DNA from: Treponemataceae bacterium
Lineage (GTDB): Bacteria; Spirochaetota; Spirochaetia; Treponematales; Treponemataceae
Reading direction: 5' to 3'
Assembly: GCA_024680915.1 (NCBI GenBank)
Contig: JAILBN010000018.1
Coordinates: 1 to 33,060 of the forward strand
Length of the DNA stretch: 33,060 nucleotides
Position numbers and translations under genes: made by a program. Below the pieces are notes generated by a model. The model saw only the letters and a program-made list of their open reading frames with translations. It was not told the DNA's origin and ran no database searches. This document shows, in pieces, positions 24,539 to 32,057 of this stretch. Every line of letters begins with the position of its first letter. Position 1 is the stretch's first letter.

Positions 24539-25261
24539 ATGAAAAGGATTTTAATCACAGGTGCAGCCGGAGGGCTTGGCATTTGCCTGGTAAGGGAATA
24601 CCTTTCAAGGGGATATAAGGTTTTCGGGGCTGATATAGGAAGCCGGCCGGAGACGGAAAAGCTGCTTGCCGAGTCTGGCGGCAACTATATGTTTTTTGAG
24701 ACAGATGTGGCTGATTCTTCTTCTGTACAGAGCTTGGCAGATAAGGTCAGCTCTGAGACTGAAGCCTTGGATATCATCATCAATGCCGCGGGGATTCTGC
24801 GTCCTGAGAGCGAGAATCTGCTTGAGGCCTTTGATGTGGACGGCTCCCGTAAGCTTTTCGATGTGAATGCTTTGGGACCCCTCCGTGTGGTGAAGGCTTG
24901 CCTCAGTCTGCTGCGACAGGGAGATGAAAAGCTCCTTGTCAACATCAGCTCTGAAGCCGGCAGCATGACCACCCATGCGGATTACGTCAACCGCTATGAT
25001 TACTGTATGTCCAAGGCAGCCCTCAATATCCAGTCTATTATCCTGCAACGCTATGTTAAGCCGGAAGGAATACGGGTACTGCTTTTCAACCCTGGTTGGA
25101 TGCATACTCCCATGGGTGGTCCGAAGGCTCCCATCAATCCTGCGGATTCCGCCCGGGGCATCGCTGATTTAGCCCGGTCTCTGAGGGAAAAGCCCCTGAC
25201 CGGGGAGATAATTGCCAGTGGTATGTTCTGGGATTACGACGGAAAAGAGCGTCCTTGGTAA
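24539..25261 (+). CDS. Short-chain dehydrogenase/reductase
   Basis: 240 residues, classical SDR. The Rossmann nucleotide-binding motif is ILITGAAGGLGICLV (TGxxxGxG), followed by ADIGSRPE, suggesting NAD(H) rather than NADP(H) preference. NAAG near residue 82, catalytic Ser in NISSEAGS (137-138), and Tyr155-Lys159 in YDYCMSKAA. Ends with NPGWMHTPMGG, the usual substrate-loop region. Substrate unknown. The ATG at 24539 has a perfect AGGAGG; an earlier in-frame start at 24458 would lie in the leader. A bidirectional terminator follows. Confidence 0.9.
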   Translation: MKRILITGAAGGLGICLVREYLSRGYKVFGADIGSRPETEKLLAESGGNYMFFETDVADSSSVQSLADKVSSETEALDIIINAAGILRPESENLLEAFDVDGSRKLFDVNALGPLRVVKACLSLLRQGDEKLLVNISSEAGSMTTHADYVNRYDYCMSKAALNIQSIILQRYVKPEGIRVLLFNPGWMHTPMGGPKAPINPADSARGIADLARSLREKPLTGEIIASGMFWDYDGKERPW

Positions 25262-25269
25262 CAAGCCAT

Positions 25270-25304
25270 AAAGAGAAGCCCCCCGTATGCAGGGCTTCTC
25301 TTTT
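25270..25304. terminator. Bidirectional rho-independent terminator
   Basis: AAGAGAAGCCC / GGGCTTCTCTT, an 11-bp stem at 25271-25302, with TTTT on the + strand side and AAA on the other. It lies between the convergent dehydrogenase and XRE regulator genes and could serve both. Confidence 0.75.
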
Positions 25305-25312
25305 ACTTAAGC

Positions 25313-26290
25313 TTACCGTTTCCTCAGAGCGCTGGTAATCCCGGCCACTCCGCCGTATAAAACACCCGCGATAGGCCATACAATCCAGGAGATTTCCCAG
25401 CTGTCACTTATGAAGCTCCAAGCCAGGAAGATTGCGGTAGCCAGGCACCAGTAGACTCCGTTGATGTATCCGTAGTGCTTGTTTCTGGTCTTGTTCTCAC
25501 GGGTATAATCCCCTTCCTCCAAAAGCATCTGGTAGCTGCCCCAGATTATGGAGACTCGGACTATAAGCAGGACACCCACCGCAGCCAGCAGGAGAAGAGC
25601 TCCGATCCCTGCAACAGCCCAGAAAGACTCATCCCCGAAAATTATGCAGGCAAAAAGAGGGAGCGTCCCTGCAATGCAAAGCAGGACACCTGTAAGCAGA
25701 TAGCGGGTATGGATGGGCTGGAATTTATCTTTCTTGTCCTTGACCATTCCTGACACACCGTACAAGGTTTCTACCGCTTCTTTCTCCAGATATTCAAAGG
25801 GAGAGACCTTAAGATAGGAAAGGATAAAAAGTCCCACCGCAGGAATAAGCATCAGCATCATAATCAAAAGCCCGATACCAGCTGCCATATTCTCGGACCA
25901 AGGAAGAAGCCCGAATTCCTGGGCTCCCCCCAGCATTATCAATGCAATAGGAGAGAGTATACAAAGCATGACCGCCAGGGCTACTCTCCTGGAATTCGCT
26001 TCCTTTGCATTAAGGAAGGTATTGGCTTCCTCCATGCCGATTGTTTTGTTAAGGCTGTCGTCACTGATTTCCTGTGAAGCTTCTACCTGCTCCATATTAT
26101 CCTTCAGCAGATAATCGGTAGTGACACCGAACAATTCTGACATCTGTATGATTCTTGACATATCCGGGATAGACTGGGCGCCCTCCCATTTGGATATAGA
26201 CTGACGGCTGACATTCAGTTTTTCTGCCAGGTCTTCCTGTGACCAGCCATTCTTTTTCCTAAGATCGATTAATTTGTCCGCAAATATCAT
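25313..26290 (-). CDS. XRE-family regulator with C-terminal membrane domain
   Basis: 325 residues. Residues 1-65 are a Cro/CI-type helix-turn-helix: FADKLIDLRKKNGWSQEDLAEKLNVSRQSISKWEGAQSIPD, then FGVTTDYLLKDN. From about residue 105 there are six or so membrane segments (VALAVMLCILSPIALIML, GLLIMMLMLIPAVGLFIL, LLTGVLLCIAGTLPLFACII, GIGALLLLAAVGVLLIV, and two near the end). This HTH-plus-membrane build is common in Firmicutes and some spirochaetes; its signal is generally unknown. The ATG at 26290 has GGAGGT; upstream in-frame starts lie in the promoter region. GTGAT motifs facing each other at 26305-26319 may be an autoregulatory site. Confidence 0.87.
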   Translation of the reverse strand: MIFADKLIDLRKKNGWSQEDLAEKLNVSRQSISKWEGAQSIPDMSRIIQMSELFGVTTDYLLKDNMEQVEASQEISDDSLNKTIGMEEANTFLNAKEANSRRVALAVMLCILSPIALIMLGGAQEFGLLPWSENMAAGIGLLIMMLMLIPAVGLFILSYLKVSPFEYLEKEAVETLYGVSGMVKDKKDKFQPIHTRYLLTGVLLCIAGTLPLFACIIFGDESFWAVAGIGALLLLAAVGVLLIVRVSIIWGSYQMLLEEGDYTRENKTRNKHYGYINGVYWCLATAIFLAWSFISDSWEISWIVWPIAGVLYGGVAGITSALRKR

Positions 26291-26485
26291 TTGATTTCTA
26301 CCTCCGTGATGTGGTATCACCGTTTTTTCCCTTTTGGGTGATGCCAGAATAGCAGGTCTTACAGTGGCAAACTACCAAAGTGACTTGGAAAATCCGCAAC
26401 CTGCAGTTGCAAATGCCCTTTATCCGCAGAAAAAATGCTTTTTTGCCCGAGATTGAGAGTGCCGGTCATAGTTTATACCTGATTT

Positions 26486-27334
26486 TTATACATTTCCAGG
26501 AAAAACGTATTCCAGCTTTTCTTTGGCCACCTCCACCAGCTCCATTATGGTGCCCACCGGCGTGGGGTCTTTATCAGCAAGCTTGAAGCGGGGAAAGAAC
26601 CTTGTGATGTGGAGGGGGATATTTTTCTTGTTTTCCTTTTCAAGGCTTGCCACCCAGGCGGAAAGTTCCCGCATCTCCTCTTCCCTGTCGTTTTCACCAG
26701 GTATGATAAGGGTGGTGAGTTCGACATGGCAGGACTTAAGAGCACCCGTGATAAAATCCTTTACCATCTGGAAATCTCCGTCCAGAAGGTGGCGGTAAAA
26801 GCGGTCGGAGAAGGCTTTCAAGTCTATGTTCATAGCGTCGATATAAGGGGAGATTTCTTCCAGCACATCCTGGGATGCAGTGCCGCTTGTCACCAGGACA
26901 TTCTCCATGCCCGCTTCCTTGGATAATCTCGCAGTGTCACGGACGAACTCATAGCCCACAAGGGGCTCGTTATAGGTGAAGGCAAGACCTATGTTGCCCC
27001 GGGGGCGGAGCTCAAGGGCAGTTTTTACAATTTCCTGGGGCTCATAAAAATCCGCACGGTTTTTGTATTCAAAGGCTTCTTGTGACCAGGAAATGCTTGA
27101 GTTCTGGCAGAAGGGACAGCGGAGATTGCAGCCGTAAGAGCCCAGGGACAAAACCTTAGTCCCCGGGTGAAACAGCTTGAGAGGCTTTTTTTCTATGGGG
27201 TCCAGGGCAAGGGAGGTCAGCTTTCCGTAGTTTTCGGCAATTATCTGCCCCTCCCGGCAGGTCCTTGCCCCGCAGAAGCCGGTCTGGCCCTCTTCTATCC
27301 TGCAGTGTCTGAAACAAACTTTGCAAACAGGCAT
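26486..27334 (-). CDS. amrS: AmmeMemoRadiSam system radical SAM enzyme AmrS
   Basis: 282 residues. The radical SAM cluster motif is YGCNLRCPFCQN (Cys69, Cys73, Cys76), binding the [4Fe-4S] cluster that cleaves S-adenosylmethionine. The N-terminal cysteines (C4, C7, C11, C21, C26) are the extra ribbon of this family, and IEKKPLKLFHPGTKVLSLGSYGC is its signature lead-in. Later family pieces are FTYNEPLVGYEFV, MNIDLKAF and LTTLIIPGEND. AmrS is a conserved partner of Memo and AMMECR1 proteins; the substrate is not established as far as I know. The start has GGAGGT. The fused AmrB-AmrA gene is directly upstream with a 43-bp gap, so the trio is complete in one operon. Confidence 0.93.
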   Translation of the reverse strand: MPVCKVCFRHCRIEEGQTGFCGARTCREGQIIAENYGKLTSLALDPIEKKPLKLFHPGTKVLSLGSYGCNLRCPFCQNSSISWSQEAFEYKNRADFYEPQEIVKTALELRPRGNIGLAFTYNEPLVGYEFVRDTARLSKEAGMENVLVTSGTASQDVLEEISPYIDAMNIDLKAFSDRFYRHLLDGDFQMVKDFITGALKSCHVELTTLIIPGENDREEEMRELSAWVASLEKENKKNIPLHITRFFPRFKLADKDPTPVGTIMELVEVAKEKLEYVFPGNV

Positions 27335-27377
27335 ATTCTACCTCCGACAAATGAACCTGGTCGTGGCCACGAACACA

Positions 27378-28877
27378 TTAATAGTGACGCACGACCTCAA
27401 AGCGGAATAAGTCCACTTTCTCGTCGGGACGAATTCCTCCCTTTCTTCTTGCTATTGAGACCTGCTCTTCGACTGTATCAACTCCGTCCAGGTCCGGAAG
27501 AAGGAGGCCCCGCTTATAACCGCTCTGGACTATGACCCCGTACCTTTTTACGTCAAGCTCTGCAGGGGAAGAGATTTTTTCCGCCTGCCCCAGAACATCC
27601 ACGCTTATATCAAGATATTCCAGCTCATCTTCTTTCACCGGCTCAAAGCGGGGGTCCTTGGAGACTGCGCTCACCGCGTTGTGGATTATCTCCAGGGCAA
27701 GATTCTCCTGTGTTGGGGCGATTGTTCCTATGCAGCCCCGTAAGGCACCGAACTTGTGGATTGAAACGAAGGCTCCGGCCTGACTTTGAAGCAGCTCCGG
27801 CGGAAGAGCACTACAAAGCTTTGATGCCCCGTCTGGAGGACAGTCAGACTTGTCGGATCTGTCAGACTGGCCGGGCGAATTGGCCGGAATTTCAGGCGCA
27901 GAGGCCGAGTTGTCAGTCAGAATGGCTGCCAGCTCCATAACCCTTCCCTTCCTTACGAAATATTCCGCGGAGGCGCGTGCAAGCTTTACCCAGGCATCAG
28001 ACTTAAGGCGCTTTTCCTCAAGCTCACTTTGAAGCTGCCGGAGGCGGGCATCCAGAAAATGCCGGGACTCATCCTGACCCTTGGGCACAAAGGAGCATAT
28101 TCCGTAGCCTACGCCGGTCACATCCTCGTGGGAATATTGGCTCGCCTCAACTGCCTTGCCATCCAAAGCCCCTGCCATAATCACAAAGGATCTGTGACCG
28201 CATTCCGCAGCCTTATCGCAGAAGTCCTCGTCAAAGTCAAAAAGCTCCCCAAAGCGGGCAGTGGAACACACCTCCATTATCCGCGAGTCATAGACCGGGC
28301 CTTCCTCAGCAAAGCCATAGGGGCCGTAGTCCTGAAGCTTGTGGGACAAATCTCCGCTGGCAACATAGACAACCCTGCGGCCCAGCTCTTCCACCGCATC
28401 ACGGATCATCATACCGTATTCATAATGCTTCAAAAGGTCAAAGCCCGAAAGCCCTGTGCGGACCAGCTTGAAGTCCTTGTATTTCTTAAGAATAAAATAG
28501 AGGGGCACCATAGTTCCGTGGTCAAGGGAAGGATTCTTCTCCCCAAGAGTTCCTGCGGGCAAGTCCACAGCCGCTGCCTTGCTAGTCAAAAGCTTCACAA
28601 GCTCCTGATCATAGTCCATGTGGAATTTTATCTGGGGAGCCCCGAATTCCGAGAAGGATCCGCTGGCAGCAGACCCCGGAGAGATATGGAAATAATTAGA
28701 ATACATGACGCTGTGGGGACTGGAAATAATAATCGTTTCGGGCTTAAGGGCAGCGATTTCCTCTGCGACCTTCTCATAAGCCTTAATCGTCTTTTCAATC
28801 TGACTCTCACTTCCTCGTCCAACCTCCGGCACTATCATGGGCGGATGGGGAACCATAAAGGCGGCAACAATCGACAT
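27378..28877 (-). CDS. AmmeMemoRadiSam fusion protein: AmrB (Memo) plus AmrA (AMMECR1)
   Basis: 499 residues. Residues 1-265 are a Memo/LigB-like dioxygenase fold: AAFMVPHPPMIVPEVG (His11), SPHSVMYSN, LDHGTMVPLYF and VASGDLSHKL carry the would-be metal ligands. Residues 290-495 are AMMECR1: VKLARASAEYFVRKG, AGAFVSIHKFGALRGCIGTI, SKDPRFEPVKEDEL, and GLLLPDLDGVDTVEEQ. Between the first AMMECR1 helix and LPPELL lies an extra stretch of about 35 Ser/Asp/Pro-rich residues, coded by imperfect direct repeats (TGTCAGACT and TGGCCGG, each twice) around 27838-27892. The ATG has AAGGAGG. It sits upstream of amrS. Confidence 0.9.
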   Translation of the reverse strand: MSIVAAFMVPHPPMIVPEVGRGSESQIEKTIKAYEKVAEEIAALKPETIIISSPHSVMYSNYFHISPGSAASGSFSEFGAPQIKFHMDYDQELVKLLTSKAAAVDLPAGTLGEKNPSLDHGTMVPLYFILKKYKDFKLVRTGLSGFDLLKHYEYGMMIRDAVEELGRRVVYVASGDLSHKLQDYGPYGFAEEGPVYDSRIMEVCSTARFGELFDFDEDFCDKAAECGHRSFVIMAGALDGKAVEASQYSHEDVTGVGYGICSFVPKGQDESRHFLDARLRQLQSELEEKRLKSDAWVKLARASAEYFVRKGRVMELAAILTDNSASAPEIPANSPGQSDRSDKSDCPPDGASKLCSALPPELLQSQAGAFVSIHKFGALRGCIGTIAPTQENLALEIIHNAVSAVSKDPRFEPVKEDELEYLDISVDVLGQAEKISSPAELDVKRYGVIVQSGYKRGLLLPDLDGVDTVEEQVSIARRKGGIRPDEKVDLFRFEVVRHY

Positions 28878-28892
28878 AGAGAACCTCCTTAT

Positions 28893-29645
28893 TTATTTTT
28901 TTGCGAGATACAAAACATAAGTGTCTTTGAAAACAATTCTATTTCCGGCCTTCATTACTGCGTCATGCAGTCCTTGGAAGAACTTTGTTTTGTAAGGCTC
29001 TGGAATTACCATATGGTCGCAGTGAGTTCCACTGAAGGCTACATATTCGTCTGCAGTGAAAACTCGTTCTCCGTAAAATTCACGGCGTTCAAAATTTTTA
29101 TAGCCGTATTCCGGAGCCTTATCATAATGAAAGGCTCCGTGGGAATAAGTAGTTTCGGGCTTAAAATATGTGTCGTATATTTTCTGAATATTCTGAAAAA
29201 GCTCTTCGTTTGTTGAACGGTACTCTGCATTTGTAAGCATCATTGCTAATGTTCCGCCGGGAGAGAGTAAATCATAAGTTTTCGAAAAAGCAATATCTTC
29301 TGGAATCCACTGAATTGTGGCTGCGGAATAAATCATATCGAACTTTTGGTTGCCATAATCGTGAGTGATAAAGTCGTCGTTTACTATGTGGAAATTGTCG
29401 TAGCTGCCATATTTGCTTTTCATTTTTTCATAAAGATGTTCGCCAAGCTCTATGGCGTTATAGTTACAGCCGGTTTTCAAAATCGGATCTGTAGCCTGTC
29501 CTGTCCCAGGCCCAATCTCCAGAACATTTTTTCCAGGCCCGATTGCAGCATAATCAATCAGGCTTTTAAATAATTCCTGCGAGTATGTCGGACGATATTT
29601 ATCAAACTGTTCGGGAATTGTGTCAAAAATCTTTCTGAAGTCCAA
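28893..29645 (-). CDS. Class I SAM-dependent methyltransferase
   Basis: 250 residues from the chosen start. Motif I is VLEIGPGTGQATDPIL (SAM loop), the acidic end of strand 2 is AIELGEHL, motif II-like FHIVNDDFITHDYG, and FDMIYSAATIQWIPED is the post-II motif of UbiE/tam-like enzymes. Methyl acceptor unknown. The open frame extends to a TTG at 29699. I prefer the TTG at 29645 because AAGGAG lies six bases ahead and the following DFRKIFDTIPEQFDKYRPTY is the family N-terminus. The gene is more AT-rich than its operon-less neighbours and may be a newcomer. Not obviously in operon with the Amr genes. Confidence 0.85.
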   Translation of the reverse strand: MDFRKIFDTIPEQFDKYRPTYSQELFKSLIDYAAIGPGKNVLEIGPGTGQATDPILKTGCNYNAIELGEHLYEKMKSKYGSYDNFHIVNDDFITHDYGNQKFDMIYSAATIQWIPEDIAFSKTYDLLSPGGTLAMMLTNAEYRSTNEELFQNIQKIYDTYFKPETTYSHGAFHYDKAPEYGYKNFERREFYGERVFTADEYVAFSGTHCDHMVIPEPYKTKFFQGLHDAVMKAGNRIVFKDTYVLYLAKK

Positions 29646-29757
29646 TTTTTTCTCCTTATCCGCTTTTGCAACTTTAGAATCGTATGAAGGGTCGAGCAAG
29701 GAAACCCAGGTTGCAGAATTATCCCATGATTTTTCGCGTCCTTCTTTTCCAATAGTT

Positions 29758-29910
29758 TTAGTATAACATATAAATCATATCTCTGATAAAAATCAAAATC
29801 ATTTCGTTGATATCATCAATCTGCTCGCCAGTAAAATGAGGCCTGAGACTGCCGCCAATCTCCTTGTAAATCTTTTCTTCTTCTCTTGTCCAGAAGCATT
29901 GACATATCAT
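29758..29910 (-). CDS. Small unknown ORF or gene remnant
   Basis: A 50-residue frame from the ATG at 29910 to the TAA at 29758. Composition looks protein-like (FWTREEEKIYKEIGG, HFTGEQIDDINEMILIFIRDMIY), not the random Ser/Arg mix of shadow frames, and it resembles the C-terminal end of a larger protein. There is no strong ribosome site and a stop lies just upstream in frame, so a decayed 3' end is as likely as a real small gene. Family not recognised. Confidence 0.3.
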   Translation of the reverse strand: MICQCFWTREEEKIYKEIGGSLRPHFTGEQIDDINEMILIFIRDMIYMLY

Positions 29911-29996
29911 CTGCAATCATCCGACTGCTCCAGGACAGGCGGTCACCTTGATCTTCTGACTTTCGATTATCTTTTTTTCAGACTTTTGTCCGGTCG

Positions 29997-30923
29997 CTAA
30001 AACAGGTCCAGCATTGAATCGAGGTATATCGACTCACGTACCTCTAGCTGGTGCTCGGGCTTTGTCAAATAATAAAGCAGGAACTCCAGGACCATTGCGC
30101 TTCCCAGACCCCGTCCCTCTATCTTGAAGTTAGAAAAGCCCATTGGCAGATAGCTTGCCTTAATCTCTTTTATTCCGATGAATGCCGGATTTTTCATGGC
30201 CCGAGAAAAGGAGTAGCCGCCTTGAGAATCCGGGGATGCACACCTATGCTCAGGAAGGTCCTCCCCCAAATTTCTGCGGCTCACGTTCTCATAACAAGCC
30301 TTCCGTGTCTTGCAGTTAAAGTCGCAGCATTCGTTACAGAGAAACTCAACCTTGTCTTTTTGACCTTGGGAAAGGGACGAGAGTTTTTCAAAAGCTTTGT
30401 TCAGGCGGAAGTCAGGCACTACAAACTTGAAGTCAGAGCGGTCCAGCTCGGCGCGGAAATCCTCAAAGTCAGTAAGAACCTTTGTGGTGGAGGAAATCAG
30501 GTAAAGTCCCGGAAAGCTTCTTTTAAGATATTCCGCCAGCAAATCGGAATGGACAATCACTCCGTTTTGGCCGGGGGATTTTTCGAACAAAGCACAAAGA
30601 GAATTGCACCTTTTGTCCGAAAGATGCTCCTCCTTTAACAGTGAATTGCTGAAGGTAAGCCTGGCAGAAATACCGTATTCCCTCATCAGGGCAAGAACAT
30701 CCCCCGCATCCGCATCACCGAAGGCTGCCCTGCCGCCGCCCCAAAGACAGTCTTGAGGCGCACCGTAAACAGAGGCAATGTCGCAGTGGTCGTAGAACCA
30801 ATCCCTGTGCTCCCGGAAAAGGGGCAGGAAGACTTTGTAGAGCTCGTAGAACTCGAAGAGGCCAGGTAGGTGATAATGGGCTGCAGGCTTTTTATCCTCT
30901 TTTATCAAATGAATGTTGTCCAT
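29997..30923 (-). CDS. Conserved hypothetical protein with cysteine cluster, possibly U32-peptidase-like
   Basis: 308 residues. No signal peptide. It begins PAAHYHLPGLFEFYELYKVFLPLF and then shows a strand-helix alternation like a TIM-type barrel (ARLTFSNSLL, VIVHSDLLAEYLKRSFPGLYLISSTTK, FKFVVPDFRLN). A cysteine cluster follows at C196, C199, C200, C204 and C210 (FLCNECCDFNCKTRKACYEN), suited to a metal or Fe-S site. U32 peptidase-like proteins have a barrel followed by a cysteine set, so that is my best guess, held weakly. I do not recognise a named family. The ATG at 30923 has GAGGAAATT ahead; an in-frame extension to 31082 runs into a repeat region and is not believed. Confidence 0.7.
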   Translation of the reverse strand: MDNIHLIKEDKKPAAHYHLPGLFEFYELYKVFLPLFREHRDWFYDHCDIASVYGAPQDCLWGGGRAAFGDADAGDVLALMREYGISARLTFSNSLLKEEHLSDKRCNSLCALFEKSPGQNGVIVHSDLLAEYLKRSFPGLYLISSTTKVLTDFEDFRAELDRSDFKFVVPDFRLNKAFEKLSSLSQGQKDKVEFLCNECCDFNCKTRKACYENVSRRNLGEDLPEHRCASPDSQGGYSFSRAMKNPAFIGIKEIKASYLPMGFSNFKIEGRGLGSAMVLEFLLYYLTKPEHQLEVRESIYLDSMLDLF

Positions 30924-31200
30924 AATTTCCTCAAATCCCCCTGCTTTATTCCCGGCGAACTGACAGTACACGATCGGCAGTGCAGGACACCGGTAATCAC
31001 GGCTCAGCTTTATTCCCGGCGAACTGCCAGTATGCCGGGTGCCAGAGACGGCCGGACACCAGCAAAAGGCCAGAAAACTCACCCAGTCGAAGGGAACGGC
31101 GAGGCAGTTTCACAGCACACCAGCGAGCGGCCGACAAGTGGCCAAGAAACAATCTGCGATCCGAACTTTGCCACTCAGTATTTAATTCCGCTTACAATCA
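30924..31200. repeat. Intergenic region with 26-bp repeat doublet
   Basis: A 26-bp unit, GCTTTATTCCCGGCGAACTG plus six bases, lies at 30943-30968 and 31007-31032 with one mismatch and 38 bp between. The remaining 170 bp are GC-rich with no gene, promoter or terminator that I can support. Confidence 0.65.
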
Positions 31201-31627
31201 TCAGGTTCCGATCAACCCCTTCGAAACAAGATAGGTCTCAGGGGTCTGAACGATGACTGATGCATTTTTATAATCACGCAAATTCCTGGTCAGAATGACA
31301 TTAATTCCCTGTTCCAAGACCGTATAATACTGGACTGCAGCCTCAAAATCCAGAAAATCAGAATTGAGGGCCTTATCAAGGACGGCTTCAGAAGAATCAA
31401 TAATGTGAAGCAGAATACGAAGCTTTCTCAGGACTTTTTTTGCACTTTCCTTTCCCAGCTGCTTGCGGAGAATGTAAAAAAGTATTAGCAAAAATAAGAG
31501 AACTTGTATATAACTCCAGTTTCTTCAGCTCGGCAAAGGTGAATAGAAGGGCAGAGCAATGAAAATGCGGAATCCGCTCTGCCAGCAGATCAAGAATCAC
31601 GTCAGCATCGACGAAAACCTTATTCAT
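31201..31627 (-). pseudogene. PIN-domain toxin, frameshifted
   Basis: The 5' frame from the ATG at 31627 reads MNKVFVDADVILDLLAERIPH (first acidic residues), through SSLIFANT. A second frame then continues as LFYILRKQLGKESAKKVLRKL to the end, with DFLDFEAAVQYYTVLEQG (acidic) and ILTRNLRDYK (last Asp). Joining the two near 31485 gives a normal PIN toxin of about 140 residues. The break is one extra base by a T6 run on the minus strand (AATACTTTTTTAC), a typical slippage spot. It may be a real null mutation, a phase-variable tract or a sequencing error. The toxin ATG starts one base after the antitoxin stop. Confidence 0.8.
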
Positions 31628-31628
31628 A

Positions 31629-31868
31629 TTAATTTTCCAGATAAGAGGTATAGTCAAATTTATAGTCGTAGTTTTCATTCAGATGAATGATTCCGGAAAG
31701 CTCCTTTACAAGCGGACTGTATTCAAAATTTGAGGATTCTTTGTTAAACGTAAGACCATCGAAAAAATCTTCCACTATTGAAGAGAGCGAAGTTCCAATA
31801 GTAGAAACATATTCCTTGGCCCTGGAAATTGACTGCTCCTTTAGTTTCAGCGTTAATTTCGCATCCAT
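31629..31868 (-). CDS. Type II antitoxin, DUF6364-like
   Basis: 79 residues. The N-terminal half MDAKLTLKLKEQSISRAKEYVSTIGTSLSSIVEDFF is a ribbon-helix-helix-type DNA-binding pattern, one strand (KLTLKLKE) and two helices, as in the DUF6364 group paired with PIN toxins. The second half is charged and aromatic (FEYSPLVKELSGIIHL), fit to wrap around a toxin. AGAGGT precedes the ATG. It is intact although its toxin partner is frameshifted. An inverted repeat overlapping the promoter region probably is its operator. Confidence 0.78.
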   Translation of the reverse strand: MDAKLTLKLKEQSISRAKEYVSTIGTSLSSIVEDFFDGLTFNKESSNFEYSPLVKELSGIIHLNENYDYKFDYTSYLEN

Positions 31869-31879
31869 AGATTACCTCT

Positions 31880-31916
31880 GTACGTATGGATTATTATATA
31901 ATGTACGTACTGTCAA
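31880..31916 (-). promoter_or_regulatory. Operator and -35 of the second toxin-antitoxin pair
   Basis: Inverted repeat GTACGTA (31880-31886) / TACGTAC (31904-31910) around 17 AT-rich bases. A perfect TTGACA on the minus strand (31911-31916) directly adjoins it. The -10 is ambiguous among several TAATAAT-like steps. This fits autorepression by the antitoxin. Confidence 0.55.
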
Positions 31917-31935
31917 TAAAATCTTAAAAAAACTA

Positions 31936-31964
31936 TTGAATTCAATTTTTAATCACCTTACACT
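31936..31964 (+). promoter_or_regulatory. Promoter of the serine hydrolase
   Basis: TTGAAT (31936-31941) and TACACT (31959-31964) with a 17-bp spacer. The leader holds an imperfect hairpin at 32000-32040 (TTTCAGA / TCTGAAA flanked by TTGCA / TTGCA) ahead of the ribosome site. Confidence 0.55.
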
Positions 31965-32057
31965 TTTTTACAGGACGTCCAAAAATCAAGAAAAATGAAT
32001 TGCAGATTTCAGAGGCAGGAAAGCTTCTGAAACTTGCAATTTCAGGAGATTATTTTT

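Noticed and set aside
28029-29216. Long + strand open frame of 395 codons
   Set aside because: It is a shadow of the AmrB-AmrA gene and the methyltransferase, crosses the gap between them, and shows no domain pattern.
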